Shown here in pieces: positions 32,456-43,418 of a stretch of DNA of 64,000 nucleotides; within the stretch, counting starts at the first letter, position 1, and each line of letters begins with the position of its first letter. The stretch is from Chromatiaceae bacterium. GTDB lineage: Bacteria; Pseudomonadota; Gammaproteobacteria; Chromatiales; Chromatiaceae. The notes under the pieces are model-generated. The model worked only from the letters and a program-made list of their open reading frames with translations, had not been told where the DNA came from and did not search any database. The translations under genes were made by a program, and so were the position numbers. Where the stretch lies: the NCBI GenBank assembly GCA_022340805.1, contig JAJDNF010000001.1:1-64000 (forward strand), read 5' to 3'.

Positions 32456-33877
32456 ATGAATCAGGTCACCCAGACTCCACTCTACGCCGCACATACCCAC
32501 ATCTACCCGCGTTCGGTAAGCGGTCGCTTCCGGCGCCTGAAGTGGGCCATTGTCGTTATTGCCTATGGTGTGTACTTCCTGCTGCCCTGGCTGCGCTGGG
32601 AACGCGGCGGGGATACCGGGCAGGCGGTGCTGTTCGATCTGGCCGGGCGCAAGTTCTTCCTGTTCGACCTGGTCGTGCACCCGCAGGACATCTTCTGGCT
32701 GGCCGGTCTGCTGATGATCGCCGCTTATCTGCTGTTCTTCGTCACCGGTCTGGCCGGACGCGTGTTCTGCGGCTACTTCTGCTTCCAGACTTTATGGACC
32801 GATGTCTACATCCTGATCGAGCGGCTGGTCCAGGGCGAGCGCCCGGCGCGTATCCGTCTGGCCAGGCAGGCTTGGAACGCCGAGAAGTTGTTGAAGACCG
32901 GCCTGACCCACCTGCTGTGGTTGCTTATGGCCTTCGTCACCGGGCTGACCTTCGTGTTGTACTGGGGCGACGCACCGCAATTGATCGGTGAGTTCTTCGC
33001 GGGCAAGGCACCCTTCGCCGCCTACGCGACCACGCTGTTTCTCACTGCGACCACCTACGTAATGGCCGGGATCGCGCGTGAGCAGGTGTGCACTTACATG
33101 TGCCCGTATGCGCGCTTCCAGGCGGTGATGTTCGACAAGGACACCCTGGTCGTCTCGTACGACGCGCGGCGCGGCGAGGGAGGCGCGGGACGCGCCAAGC
33201 TCGGCGGCCAGTTGAAAGCGCGCGCGCAGCGCCAGCAGGCGGGGGTGGGCGACTGCATCGACTGCGGCTATTGCGTGCAGGTTTGCCCGACCGGGATAGA
33301 CATACGCAACGGTCTGCAGATCCAGTGCATCTCCTGCGCGCTGTGCATCGACGCCTGCGACACCATCATGGATTCGCTCGGCTGGGATCGTGGACTGGTC
33401 GGCTATACCTCGGAGCGCAAGACTGATACCGGTCAGCAGGCCAGGCTGCTGCGTCCCAAGGTGATCGGCTACGCGGCGGTGCTGGTGCTGGCCATTGGAC
33501 TGCTGGCCTGGAGCGTGTCGCAGCAGGCGGCATTCGACCTGTCGGTTGCGCAGGTCCGCCAGCCGATCTTCGTGCAGTTGTCCGACGGCCGCATCCAGAA
33601 CAGCTACGAGATCAAGGTCAACAACAAGACCAACAAGACCCTCACGCTGCGCTTCTCGGTGCGCGGGCTGGCGCAGGGTGCCGAGCTCGACATGGGGCAT
33701 TTTTCCGAGGTCAGCATGCACCCTGAGCAGCGCCTGCGACTGGGCGCCAATATCCGCATGATGCCGGCGCAGTTCGATGGCCGCAGTCACCCGTTCGAGC
33801 TGGTTGCCGAGCCGCAGGGCGTGCCTGGACTGGTGGCGATCGTGCATCCAAGCGTGTTCTTCGTGCCGCAGCAATGA
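32456..33877 (+). CDS. ccoG: Cytochrome c oxidase accessory protein CcoG (FixG/RdxA)
   Basis: CGYFCFQTLWTDVY, CTYMCPYARFQ, two 4Fe-4S clusters CIDCGYCVQVCP. Confidence 0.96.
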   Translation: MNQVTQTPLYAAHTHIYPRSVSGRFRRLKWAIVVIAYGVYFLLPWLRWERGGDTGQAVLFDLAGRKFFLFDLVVHPQDIFWLAGLLMIAAYLLFFVTGLAGRVFCGYFCFQTLWTDVYILIERLVQGERPARIRLARQAWNAEKLLKTGLTHLLWLLMAFVTGLTFVLYWGDAPQLIGEFFAGKAPFAAYATTLFLTATTYVMAGIAREQVCTYMCPYARFQAVMFDKDTLVVSYDARRGEGGAGRAKLGGQLKARAQRQQAGVGDCIDCGYCVQVCPTGIDIRNGLQIQCISCALCIDACDTIMDSLGWDRGLVGYTSERKTDTGQQARLLRPKVIGYAAVLVLAIGLLAWSVSQQAAFDLSVAQVRQPIFVQLSDGRIQNSYEIKVNNKTNKTLTLRFSVRGLAQGAELDMGHFSEVSMHPEQRLRLGANIRMMPAQFDGRSHPFELVAEPQGVPGLVAIVHPSVFFVPQQ

Positions 33878-34686
33878 GCATGAACGCATCGATGTTGCTG
33901 ACCGGAATCGGCGGCGGCGTGCTCGCCGAGATTGCGCTGTTCGTGCTGTTGCGGCGCCTGTTTCGGCTGGACGGCAAAACGGCCGGCGTGGCGATCGGTC
34001 TGCTGGCGCTGCTGATCTACGTGCCCTGGGCGATCCTGACCTGGCCGGGCGCGGACATCTTCGCGATCCACCTGGCGATCTTCCTTACCGCCGCCTATGC
34101 GCTGGGCATGGTCGGCGGCCGGGTCGGGCGTGGCTGGCACTGGGCACCGGCGCTGATCGTCGCCTTCTTCGTGCTGGTGATCGTAACCAATGTGGTATTC
34201 CTGGGCGTGGCGGAGCAGGGCATCACCGGTCTGTTCGCGCACTTGCTGCCCAAGCCGCGTGGCGCCGAGGTGGCGGACTCGCGCTTCCCCGGCACCGTCT
34301 CGCACGACTTCCAGAAGAAGGAGGCCCTGTACAACGACTACCTGCGCCAGGTCGAGGCCCAGGAGCTGCGCGGCTGGCAGGTGCACAAGGGCTGGCTGTA
34401 CAAACCGTTTGTCGGCCAGCCGGCGACCTTCGTCGTCAAGGTCAACGACCGCGCCGGCGTACCACTCACCGGGGCCGAGGTCAGCGGACGTTTTCTGCGC
34501 ACATCGGACAGCCGCGACGACTTCGATTTCCGCATGTCCGAAGTGGCGCCAGGTGAATACCGTGCAACGCTCGAGATGCCGCTGCACGGCCTGTGGCAAC
34601 TGGTGCTGCAGATCCGGCGCGGTGACGAGTTGCACGAGATCCGTGCCGACACCTCGGTCAGCGGCGGCCAGGGCGAGCGTTCCTGA
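33874..34686 (+). CDS. FixH-like protein with extended polytopic N-terminus
   Basis: C-terminal half FixH-like ([16 protein letters not shown]...[43 protein letters not shown]); N-terminal ~120 aa with several TM helices; between ccoG and ccoI. Confidence 0.8.
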   Translation: MSMNASMLLTGIGGGVLAEIALFVLLRRLFRLDGKTAGVAIGLLALLIYVPWAILTWPGADIFAIHLAIFLTAAYALGMVGGRVGRGWHWAPALIVAFFVLVIVTNVVFLGVAEQGITGLFAHLLPKPRGAEVADSRFPGTVSHDFQKKEALYNDYLRQVEAQELRGWQVHKGWLYKPFVGQPATFVVKVNDRAGVPLTGAEVSGRFLRTSDSRDDFDFRMSEVAPGEYRATLEMPLHGLWQLVLQIRRGDELHEIRADTSVSGGQGERS

Positions 34687-37097
34687 TGGCCGCCGGCGAG
34701 ACCTGTTATCACTGCGGCCTGCCGGTACCCGACGGCGCGGACTACCGGGTCGAGATCGACGGCCAGTCGCGCGCGATGTGTTGCCATGGCTGCCAGGCGG
34801 TGGCGCAGGCGATCGTGGACGGCGGTCTGACCTCGTTCTACCAGCATCGCGAGACACCATCGCGCCGCCCCGAGGACCTGGTGCCCGAGGCGCTGCGCCG
34901 CTTCGATCTGTATGACCAGCCGGCCCTCCAGCAGAGCTTCGTGCAGGCCGATGAGTCCTCGGCCAAGACGGCCTCGTTGATCCTCGAGGGTATCACCTGC
35001 GCGGCCTGCATCTGGCTCAACGAGCGGCACGTGAATGCGCTGCCCGGGGTGCTCGATTTCTCGGTCAACTACAGTACTCACCGTGCGCGGGTGCGTTGGG
35101 ACGACACTCAGATCCGCCTGTCCGATATCCTCAAGGCGATCAGCGAGATCGGTTATGTGGCGCACCCGTTCGATCCGGGTCGCCAGGAGGCGGTGCACAA
35201 GAAGGAGAAATCCAGGGCCTTGCGCCGCCTGGCCGTGGCCGGCCTGGGCGCGATGCAGGTCATGATGCTGGCGATCGCGATGTATGCGGGCGACTACAGC
35301 GGCATGGAACAGCATCTGCGCGTGTTCATGCGCTGGGTGAGCCTGGTCTTGACCCTGCCGGTGGTGCTGTACGCGGCGAGCAGCTTTTTCGTCACCGCCT
35401 GGCGTGATCTCAGGCGCCGCCATTTGAGCATGGAGGTGCCGGTCTCGCTGGCGATCGGCGGGGCATTCGGCGCCAGTATCTGGTCCACGCTGACCAACGG
35501 CAGTGAAGTCTATTTCGACTCGGTCTGCATGTTCGCGTTCTTTCTGTTGACCAGTCGCTACCTGGAGATGGGCGCCCGGCATCGCGCCGGCGAGGCCGCC
35601 GAGGAGTTGGTCAAGCTTCTGCCGGCTACCGCGACTCGCCTGAGCGACACCGGCGAGCAGGTCGTCGCGGTGTCCGAATTGCGGCCGGGTGACCGGGTCA
35701 TGGTGCGGCCCGGCGAGACCATCCCCGCCGACGGCGTGGTCGGCGAGGGGCGCAGCTCGGTCGATGAGTCGCTGCTGACCGGCGAGAGCCTGCCGCGGCC
35801 GCGCTCGGCCGGCGACGAACTGGTCGGGGGCAGTGTGAACGTCGAGAGCCCACTGGTGATGATCGTGGAGAAGGTCGGCGAGGAGACCCTGGTCTCGGCG
35901 ATCGTGCGCCTGCTCGACCGTGCCCAGGCGGAAAAGCCGCGCCTCGCGCGCCTCGCCGACCATGTCGCCGGATGGTTCGTCGGCGTGCTGCTGGTCGTCG
36001 CCAGCCTGGTCGCACTGTGGTGGCTGGTGCATGCGCCCGAGCACGCCTTTGCTATCACGCTGTCGGTACTGGTCGTGACCTGTCCCTGCGCGCTGTCGCT
36101 GGCCACGCCCACCGCGGTTACCGCGGCCTCGGGTGCGCTGACCAGGATGGGGCTGTTGACCACGCGCGGCCACGCGCTCGAGACGCTTGCTCAGGTCAGT
36201 TATGTGTTGTTCGACAAGACCGGCACGCTGACCCGCGGCATCCTGCAGCTGGTGGGCGTCGAGGTGCTGTCCGCCCGGGCGGATACGGAGCGTTGCCTGG
36301 CACTGGCCGCGGCACTGGAGAGCGGGTCCGAGCACCCGGTGGGCAAGGCCCTGATCGCGCGTGCCGGGTTGGCGCCCAGGGTCAGCGAGCTGAGCGCATT
36401 GCCGGGGCAGGGCATGCAGGGCGAGATCGAGGGCCGGCGTTACCGGGTCGGTAGCCCGCCCTACGCGGCCGACCTGAGTGGTGCGGCCGTGCCGGACACC
36501 AGCGCGAGCGACACCACCGAGGTGTTTCTCGGCGACCAGGATGGCCTGCTGGCGCGCTTCGCGCTGCGTGACGAGTTGCGTCCGGACGCGGACGTCGCAA
36601 TCGCCCGGCTGCGTGAGCTGGGCCTGACGGTTGAGATCCTCAGCGGCGACGCCCCCGGCGCGGTGAACCGGGTGGCCGCGGAATTGGGCATCGAGCATGC
36701 CCGCTCGGGCATGCGCCCGGACGACAAACTTGCGCGGGTCAGGGAGCTGCAGGCGGCCGGGCACCGTGTGGCGATGATTGGCGACGGCGTGAACGATGCC
36801 CCGGTGCTGGCCGGCGCGGACGTCTCGATCGCGATGGGGCAGGGGGCGCAGCTCGCCCACGCGAGTGCCGACATGGTGGTATTGTCCGAGCGCCTGGCGG
36901 TACTCCCGGCCGGCGTGCGCAAGGCGCGCGCGACCCGCACCGTGATAAAGCAGAATCTGTCCTGGGCCGTTTTGTATAATATCGCCGCCGTGCCGATGGC
37001 AGCGGCCGGGCTGGTGGCGCCGTGGATGGCGGCAATCGGGATGTCGGCGAGTTCGCTGGTCGTCGTGTTCAATGCACTCAGACTGAAGGCCGATTAG
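34686..37097 (+). CDS. ccoI: Copper-translocating P-type ATPase CcoI
   Basis: [50 protein letters not shown]. Confidence 0.96.
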   Translation: MAAGETCYHCGLPVPDGADYRVEIDGQSRAMCCHGCQAVAQAIVDGGLTSFYQHRETPSRRPEDLVPEALRRFDLYDQPALQQSFVQADESSAKTASLILEGITCAACIWLNERHVNALPGVLDFSVNYSTHRARVRWDDTQIRLSDILKAISEIGYVAHPFDPGRQEAVHKKEKSRALRRLAVAGLGAMQVMMLAIAMYAGDYSGMEQHLRVFMRWVSLVLTLPVVLYAASSFFVTAWRDLRRRHLSMEVPVSLAIGGAFGASIWSTLTNGSEVYFDSVCMFAFFLLTSRYLEMGARHRAGEAAEELVKLLPATATRLSDTGEQVVAVSELRPGDRVMVRPGETIPADGVVGEGRSSVDESLLTGESLPRPRSAGDELVGGSVNVESPLVMIVEKVGEETLVSAIVRLLDRAQAEKPRLARLADHVAGWFVGVLLVVASLVALWWLVHAPEHAFAITLSVLVVTCPCALSLATPTAVTAASGALTRMGLLTTRGHALETLAQVSYVLFDKTGTLTRGILQLVGVEVLSARADTERCLALAAALESGSEHPVGKALIARAGLAPRVSELSALPGQGMQGEIEGRRYRVGSPPYAADLSGAAVPDTSASDTTEVFLGDQDGLLARFALRDELRPDADVAIARLRELGLTVEILSGDAPGAVNRVAAELGIEHARSGMRPDDKLARVRELQAAGHRVAMIGDGVNDAPVLAGADVSIAMGQGAQLAHASADMVVLSERLAVLPAGVRKARATRTVIKQNLSWAVLYNIAAVPMAAAGLVAPWMAAIGMSASSLVVVFNALRLKAD

Positions 37098-37100
37098 ACC

Positions 37101-37364
37101 ATGTCGATTCTGTATCTGCTGATCCCGCTGGCCGTGGGCCTGATGGTGGTGGCACTGGCATTCTTCCTGTGGACCGTGCGCACCGGCCAATACGACGACC
37201 TCGAAGGTCCGGCGCACCGCATCCTGATGGACGACGATGACCCGATGATCCCGGCCAACGCGAGGCCGAAGAAAGCGGCGGAAAAGCCGAATCGGCCGGC
37301 GAGCGCAGGATCGCCGACAATAAACAGCGAGGGTGGAGGGGTGGATGCCAACACAACTGATTGA
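37101..37364 (+). CDS. ccoS: cbb3-type oxidase assembly protein CcoS
   Basis: MSILYLLIPLAVGLMVVALAFFLWTVRTGQYDDLEGPAHRILMDDD. Confidence 0.93.
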   Translation: MSILYLLIPLAVGLMVVALAFFLWTVRTGQYDDLEGPAHRILMDDDDPMIPANARPKKAAEKPNRPASAGSPTINSEGGGVDANTTD

Positions 37365-37375
37365 GGAGCGGCCCC

Positions 37376-37468
37376 ATGTTCAGCTTTGACAATTTCGCCA
37401 TGACCATCGTCATCACCCTTATCGCGATGGCCTGGCTCAGTTTTTTCTCGGTTATCCTGGCCGGTTGA
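37376..37468 (+). CDS. Putative 30-aa single-TM microprotein at the end of the cco operon
   Basis: Own translation MFSFDNFAMTIVITLIAMAWLSFFSVILAG; GAGGAG ribosome-binding site upstream; not in ORF track. Confidence 0.6.
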   Translation: MFSFDNFAMTIVITLIAMAWLSFFSVILAG

Positions 37469-37564
37469 GGTCCGCCGGTTAGGGGCAGGGCACGGGCACG
37501 CAAGGGCGATGGATCAGCCTTGGTGACCGCGGCTGCGGGACCGCCAGCACGGGCGGCGCCGGTG

Positions 37565-37601
37565 AAAAAACGAAGACGCCCGCACTGCTGCGGGCGTCTT
37601 C
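37565..37601 (-). terminator. Rho-independent terminator of rpoH
   Basis: Perfect 13-bp stem gaagacgcccgca/tgcgggcgtcttc, 4-nt loop, T6 on the minus strand. Confidence 0.9.
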
Positions 37602-37621
37602 CCGGTCCATGTTGTGGTTGC

Positions 37622-38473
<852 letters not shown>

Positions 38474-38712
38474 GAATCCTGTTTCCACATCCTTTTCCAG
38501 TTCAAATTTAACACCCGGGACCCCCGGATGCCAGCCGATATTAGCAGTCTTCGCGTCAGAGTGCTAAACGGGTGAAAAAGTTCCGTGATTGTTGCAGATG
38601 TCTGTTTATAAAGATAAAAAACTGTTTCCTTCACGGCATCCCGCGGTCGCCCTGCGGGCCCCGCTGACGGCCATCCCAGCCGACAGCGCGGCCCGCGCGG
38701 ATCTGTAACGGA

Positions 38713-39234
38713 TCAGACCCGGCAGTCTTTAGTTTCCCCATGTCCATCCGGATGCCTCCCATGTTGCATGCGTGCCCCAGCGCGCTGTGCCTGCGTGACC
38801 GCGGGCAAGACGGTGCCGACCCGGCCAACGGGCGCGTTCTCGCCCTCTATTCCCGTCGTTCGGAATTCGTGATCTGGTGTCTTCTGCGCCGGCCCTGGCG
38901 ACTTCATAAGGATAAGCTCGGGCCGCCGTTCGGCATCCAGCCAGCGGTGCAGGTCGCGCGCCGCCTGCCGCAGCAGGCGCAGGGCCTGCTCATGGGCGAT
39001 CCGCTGCACGCCGCGGGCGGGGTCTTCGTACTTGCCCGAGAAGGGTCCGGGGCGCTTCCAGAGTTCGCGTCCCGAGTCGTAGCTGCGCGACCAGCGCACC
39101 TCACCGGACCGGTCGAGCAGCGGCCCGCCAACACCAGGCGGGGGCGGGATGCGAGGCGGCGTGCCAGGTGGTGGGGTGATTGAGTCGATCGACTGCGGGG
39201 CCGGCGAGGTAAGCAATGTCTCGGAACTCGTAGC
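38713..39234 (-). CDS. Hypothetical protein (possible)
   Basis: Pro-rich N-terminus then LLDRSGEVRWSRSYDSGRELWKRPGPFSGKYEDPARGVQRIAHEQALRLLRQAARDLHRWLDAE; coding status uncertain. Confidence 0.4.
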   Translation of the reverse strand, partial: ATSSETLLTSPAPQSIDSITPPPGTPPRIPPPPGVGGPLLDRSGEVRWSRSYDSGRELWKRPGPFSGKYEDPARGVQRIAHEQALRLLRQAARDLHRWLDAERRPELILMKSPGPAQKTPDHEFRTTGIEGENAPVGRVGTVLPAVTQAQRAGARMQHGRHPDGHGETKDCRV

Positions 39235-39479
39235 CATCGGTGTCGGCACCGGTGCATCCTGCACGATCCTGGGTGTGGCCGAGGGTGACAAAGGGGGACA
39301 CGGCGTTACCAGAACATGGAGCCGCTGTTCAAACACGCGATGGAACCGGACTCCGTATGAGCACCGCCAATTCAAGAGTGCGCAAGAATATTGACATTAC
39401 CGCGCCTCGACACCAAGGGCCCGGAGTGAACGGTGCTTTCCGCTGCGCGAGCGCATCTGTCCGGCCGGGCCGATGTGTT

Positions 39480-40214
39480 CTATTTTCGAGCTATGAAAAC
39501 CATCTGGTGGCAATGGTATGGGTCGATACGTTCGAGGATGGGCTGAAGGAGATTTGGAAAGGGATACAAACCAAATCCATGACCCTTGACTTCCTTGAAG
39601 CCGAGCATCAGCAAATACGATCTGAGCACCCTATAACTGAAAACAACGAGATGACGATGAACAGCATCGTCTGATTCGGTGTCAGGTTGCAAACCCTCGC
39701 GGCTTACTTTGAAGAGTTCTTCTTCCTTCAGCAAGGCGTCAGAGTCCGGGTGAGGGCCGCTCGATGGCATCCTTCCTAGCAGAAGCAGTGCGACTGTAAA
39801 ATAAGTGCTTATGTTTGGAGTCAGGATTACCAGCGTTCCTCCCTGCTCCAGGCAGCGGTAACACTCTTTCAGGAAGTGGCAGGGATTGAAAAGATGTTCC
39901 AGTACCGATAGGCCGAAAATGCATCTGAACATATTGGTTGGGAACGCAAATTTTTTGCTTAGATCTCCTTGTACTACATTCAGGCCCTTTTCGCGGGCGG
40001 CGTGCACCAGCTCGGCATTCCACTCCACGCCGTGATACCGCTGCGGGTCTAATGCCACCATCTCCTGCAAAAGGCCAAATTTATGCCCTTTGCTTGCCCC
40101 GCAATCGAGGCACTCTCCGCCCTCGTTCAACGCATCTGATATCTCTTTGTGAGCCAGAGAATATGCCTCTTGCATGGTTCGTTGATAGAGGCTCTTGAAG
40201 TATTTTTCTAACAT
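39480..40214 (-). CDS. Class I SAM-dependent methyltransferase
   Basis: CLDCGASKGHKFGLL SAM-binding region, FGLSVLEHLFNP, LEQGGTLVILTPN; visibly lower GC than neighbours. Confidence 0.8.
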   Translation of the reverse strand: MLEKYFKSLYQRTMQEAYSLAHKEISDALNEGGECLDCGASKGHKFGLLQEMVALDPQRYHGVEWNAELVHAAREKGLNVVQGDLSKKFAFPTNMFRCIFGLSVLEHLFNPCHFLKECYRCLEQGGTLVILTPNISTYFTVALLLLGRMPSSGPHPDSDALLKEEELFKVSREGLQPDTESDDAVHRHLVVFSYRVLRSYLLMLGFKEVKGHGFGLYPFPNLLQPILERIDPYHCHQMVFIARK

Positions 40215-40613
40215 GCAATGTCTATCATCCGCAGTCTGCAAGCAAAACTCGATAGGTGCTTCGCCAAATGAATCGGGCGGAGTCCATCTACCTCCGTTTG
40301 ACCCCATTATGCATCGAAAAATGATTCAGGCTGCAGGCGCCTGGCAGCCTGCGCCGAACGGTCATTTGCGCGTCAGGTCCGCAGCCGCCGCCCAGTACGG
40401 CATTATTGCGGCGTGCTCGGTGATCCATCAGCCTATCCGTCATTACATGCCCGAGCAGTTCGAGCGTGTCATGTCCGGCGGAATGGACGCCGCTTGTGGA
40501 CTGAATGGCCTGCGATGACGACCCCATCGCTCGAGTTTGCCGTGCCGAAATTCGATAAGTGACGGTGTAGCGGCGCGCAGGTATGGGGGACCAGTGAACT
40601 GCCGCCTCTGTAG

Positions 40614-41573
40614 CTACTCGGGCTGGATCTGCGCCAGGTGCCGTCCGACCGCCAGCCAGGCGCCGGCCAGGCCGAGCAGCGGCCCGCCGAACACCAGGCC
40701 GAGCAGGCTGGCCGGGTCGATCACCGACAGTTCGAAGGCCGATTCGTACAGACCCGCGAGACGCCGCACCGGGCCATCCAGCATGTACAGCGAGGTCAGG
40801 ACCAGCGCCAGCCCTATCGCGGCGCCGAGCAGCCCGTACCAGAGACCTTCGTAGAGAAATGGTCGCCGGATGAAGGCATCGGTCCCGCCGACCAGCTTGA
40901 CGATCTCAATCTCGCTGTGACGATTCTGGATATCCAGGCGGATCGTGTTGCCGACGATCAGCAGCACAGCACCGGCCAGCAGCCCGGCGAGGATCAATAC
41001 CGCGCGCTCGATCGCGCCGGTGATCGCGTTCAGGCGCTCGACCCACTGCAGGTCCACCTGTGCGAGCTCGATCTCGCGGTAGTTCTGCAGGTCCTGCGCC
41101 ATGCGACCGACGGCCTCGGCTCCCTGGATGTCGCTCTGCGGGCGCACCAGCACGACCGCCGGCAGCGGGTTGTGCTCGAGCAGCTCCAGCGCCTCGCCGA
41201 ACCCGGACAGCTCGCGGAATTCCTGCAGCGCCCTGGCACGGCTGATCAGACGCGTCTCGGCGACGTCGGGGCGCAGCGCGATCTGTTTGCGCACCTGCTC
41301 GGCCTGCTCGTCGCTGACCGAATCGCTCAGAAACAGCGAGACACTCGCGCTGCCTTCCCAGGAACTGCTCAGCTCGCGCACGTTGTCAATCAGCAGGTGC
41401 AGGCCGCTGGGCAGCGCCAGCGCGATGCCGATCACCGTGGCGGTCATCAGCGTGCTGATTGGGCTGCGGGTCAGGCGGCCGAGCGAGGACAGTGACATCT
41501 GGGCGTGGCGCAGCAGCCAGGTCACCGGGCTGCGATTGCGCTGGAATCCGGGAGTCCTTTCGCGCCGCGCCAT
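40614..41573 (-). CDS. ftsX: Cell division protein FtsX
   Basis: ECD and four-TM architecture; adjacent to ftsE. Confidence 0.94.
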   Translation of the reverse strand: MARRERTPGFQRNRSPVTWLLRHAQMSLSSLGRLTRSPISTLMTATVIGIALALPSGLHLLIDNVRELSSSWEGSASVSLFLSDSVSDEQAEQVRKQIALRPDVAETRLISRARALQEFRELSGFGEALELLEHNPLPAVVLVRPQSDIQGAEAVGRMAQDLQNYREIELAQVDLQWVERLNAITGAIERAVLILAGLLAGAVLLIVGNTIRLDIQNRHSEIEIVKLVGGTDAFIRRPFLYEGLWYGLLGAAIGLALVLTSLYMLDGPVRRLAGLYESAFELSVIDPASLLGLVFGGPLLGLAGAWLAVGRHLAQIQPE

Positions 41574-42244
41574 CAGTCCCGGTCCCCGGTATCGCCCGCA
41601 ACGCGGCCGTTGCGCAGGTTGATGATGCGTTTGCCCAGGCGATTGACCAGGTCGACGTCGTGGGTCGCGATCAGCAGGGTCACGCCGACCTGGTTGAACT
41701 GCAGGAACAATTCCATGATCTCGCGTGACAGGTCGGGGTCGAGGTTGCCGGTCGGTTCGTCGGCCAGCAGCACGGGTGGTTTGCTGACCAGCGCGCGTGC
41801 GATGCCGACACGCTGCTGCTCGCCGCCGGACAGCGTGATCGGAAAGACCTTTTCCTTCTTCAGCAGGCCGACCTTGTCGAGCGCCGCGCGTACCCGGCGG
41901 TTGATCTCGGCATGTCCCATGCCGGCCACCACCAGCGGCAGCGCGATGTTGTCGAACACGGTGCGGTCATGCAGCAGGCGATGGTCCTGGAAGATCATCC
42001 CGACCTCGCGACGGTGGTAGGGGATGTCGCGCGCCTTGAGCTTGTTCAGGTTGCGGCCGTTGACCCAGACCTGTCCGCGCGTAGAGCGTTCCAGCAGCCC
42101 GACCAGCTTCAGCAGGGTGCTCTTGCCGGCACCGGAGTGGCCGGTGAGAAATGCCATCTCGCCCGCCTCGAGATGCAGATCGACACGCGACAGGCCCTCG
42201 TGGCCGGACGGGTAGCGTTTGGCGACGTTGTCGAAACGGATCAC
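41573..42244 (-). CDS. ftsE: Cell division ATP-binding protein FtsE
   Basis: GHSGAGKSTLLKLVGLLE Walker A, LSGGEQQRVGIARALV, LLADEPTGNLD. Confidence 0.97.
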   Translation of the reverse strand: MIRFDNVAKRYPSGHEGLSRVDLHLEAGEMAFLTGHSGAGKSTLLKLVGLLERSTRGQVWVNGRNLNKLKARDIPYHRREVGMIFQDHRLLHDRTVFDNIALPLVVAGMGHAEINRRVRAALDKVGLLKKEKVFPITLSGGEQQRVGIARALVSKPPVLLADEPTGNLDPDLSREIMELFLQFNQVGVTLLIATHDVDLVNRLGKRIINLRNGRVAGDTGDRD

Positions 42245-42262
42245 TCGAAGCGGACCTTGTCC

Positions 42263-43240
42263 CTACTCAAAAAGTGCCTTGACGAACTCGTCGGCATCGA
42301 ACGGGCGCAGGTCTTCGATGCCTTCACCGACGCCGATGTAACGGATCGGCACGCCGACCCGTTCGGCGATGGCGAAGATGATACCGCCCTTGGCGGTGCC
42401 ATCCAGCTTGGTCAGCGCGATCCCGGTCAGGCCGACCGCACTGTGGAACTCGACCGCCTGGTTGAGCGCGTTCTGCCCGGTCCCGGCATCCACCACCAGC
42501 AGCACCTCGTGCGGTGCACTCGGATCGATCTTCTTCATCACCCGGCTGATCTTGGCCAGTTCGTCCATCAGGTTGCTCTTGGTGTGCAGGCGCCCGGCGG
42601 TATCGGCGATCAGGATATCGACCCGGCGCGCGGTCGCCGCCTCGAGTCCGTCGTAGATCACCGAGGCGGCATCGGCACCCGTGGTCTGGGCGATCACCGG
42701 GACTGCGTTGCGCTCGCCCCAGGTCTGCAGCTGCTCGACTGCGGCCGCGCGAAAGGTATCGCCGGCGGCCAGCATCACGCTCATCCCCTGGTCCTTGAAG
42801 CGCCGCGCCAGCTTGCCGATCGTAGTGGTCTTGCCGGCACCGTTGATGCCGACCATCAGGATCACCAGCGGGCGTCCGGCGGGCCGCTCGACCTGCGGCG
42901 CCTCGACGGCGTGCAGGATGGCGGTAAGCTGGGCGCGCAGCGCGTCGCCAAGCGCCTGCGGGTCGGACAGTTCCTTGCGCCGCACGCGCGTGGTCAGGTC
43001 ATCGATGATGCGGCGGGTTGCATCGACGCCGACATCGGCGCTGAGAAGCAGGGTCTCGATTTCTTCCAGCAGATCCGCGTCGATCTGGCGGTTTCCGCTG
43101 AGCAGATCGCCGAGCGCGTCGCTCAGGCTGGCGCGGGTGCGCGCGAGGCCGGCCCGCAGACGCGCGAACATTCCCTGCGGCTTGGCCTCGTTCTGTGCAG
43201 CGGGTTTTTGTGGCTTTTTGTCCTTGCCGAATCCGAACAT
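42263..43240 (-). CDS. ftsY: Signal recognition particle receptor FtsY
   Basis: GINGAGKTTTIGKLA, DTFRAAAVEQL, DTAGRL; start MFGFGKDKKPQ. Confidence 0.97.
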   Translation of the reverse strand: MFGFGKDKKPQKPAAQNEAKPQGMFARLRAGLARTRASLSDALGDLLSGNRQIDADLLEEIETLLLSADVGVDATRRIIDDLTTRVRRKELSDPQALGDALRAQLTAILHAVEAPQVERPAGRPLVILMVGINGAGKTTTIGKLARRFKDQGMSVMLAAGDTFRAAAVEQLQTWGERNAVPVIAQTTGADAASVIYDGLEAATARRVDILIADTAGRLHTKSNLMDELAKISRVMKKIDPSAPHEVLLVVDAGTGQNALNQAVEFHSAVGLTGIALTKLDGTAKGGIIFAIAERVGVPIRYIGVGEGIEDLRPFDADEFVKALFE

Positions 43241-43418
43241 GTTGTTGACTGCGTTGGAACTCTTTGGCGAATCACGGGTCGATTGGCGCAGGACTGACGA
43301 GCTACCGGAGGTTGCCGTCGCCTGGCTGGCTTGCAAGAATCAGCTGCCGCCCGGTGCACTATAGCGATTGTTGCGGCGCATCGTACCACCGGCGCCGTTG
43401 GCGTCACATCTCGGAGCC

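Noticed and set aside
34338-37217. 959-aa minus-strand ORF opposite ccoI
   Set aside because: His/Arg/Gln-rich shadow translation antisense to an unmistakable P-type ATPase; typical of GC-rich third-codon bias
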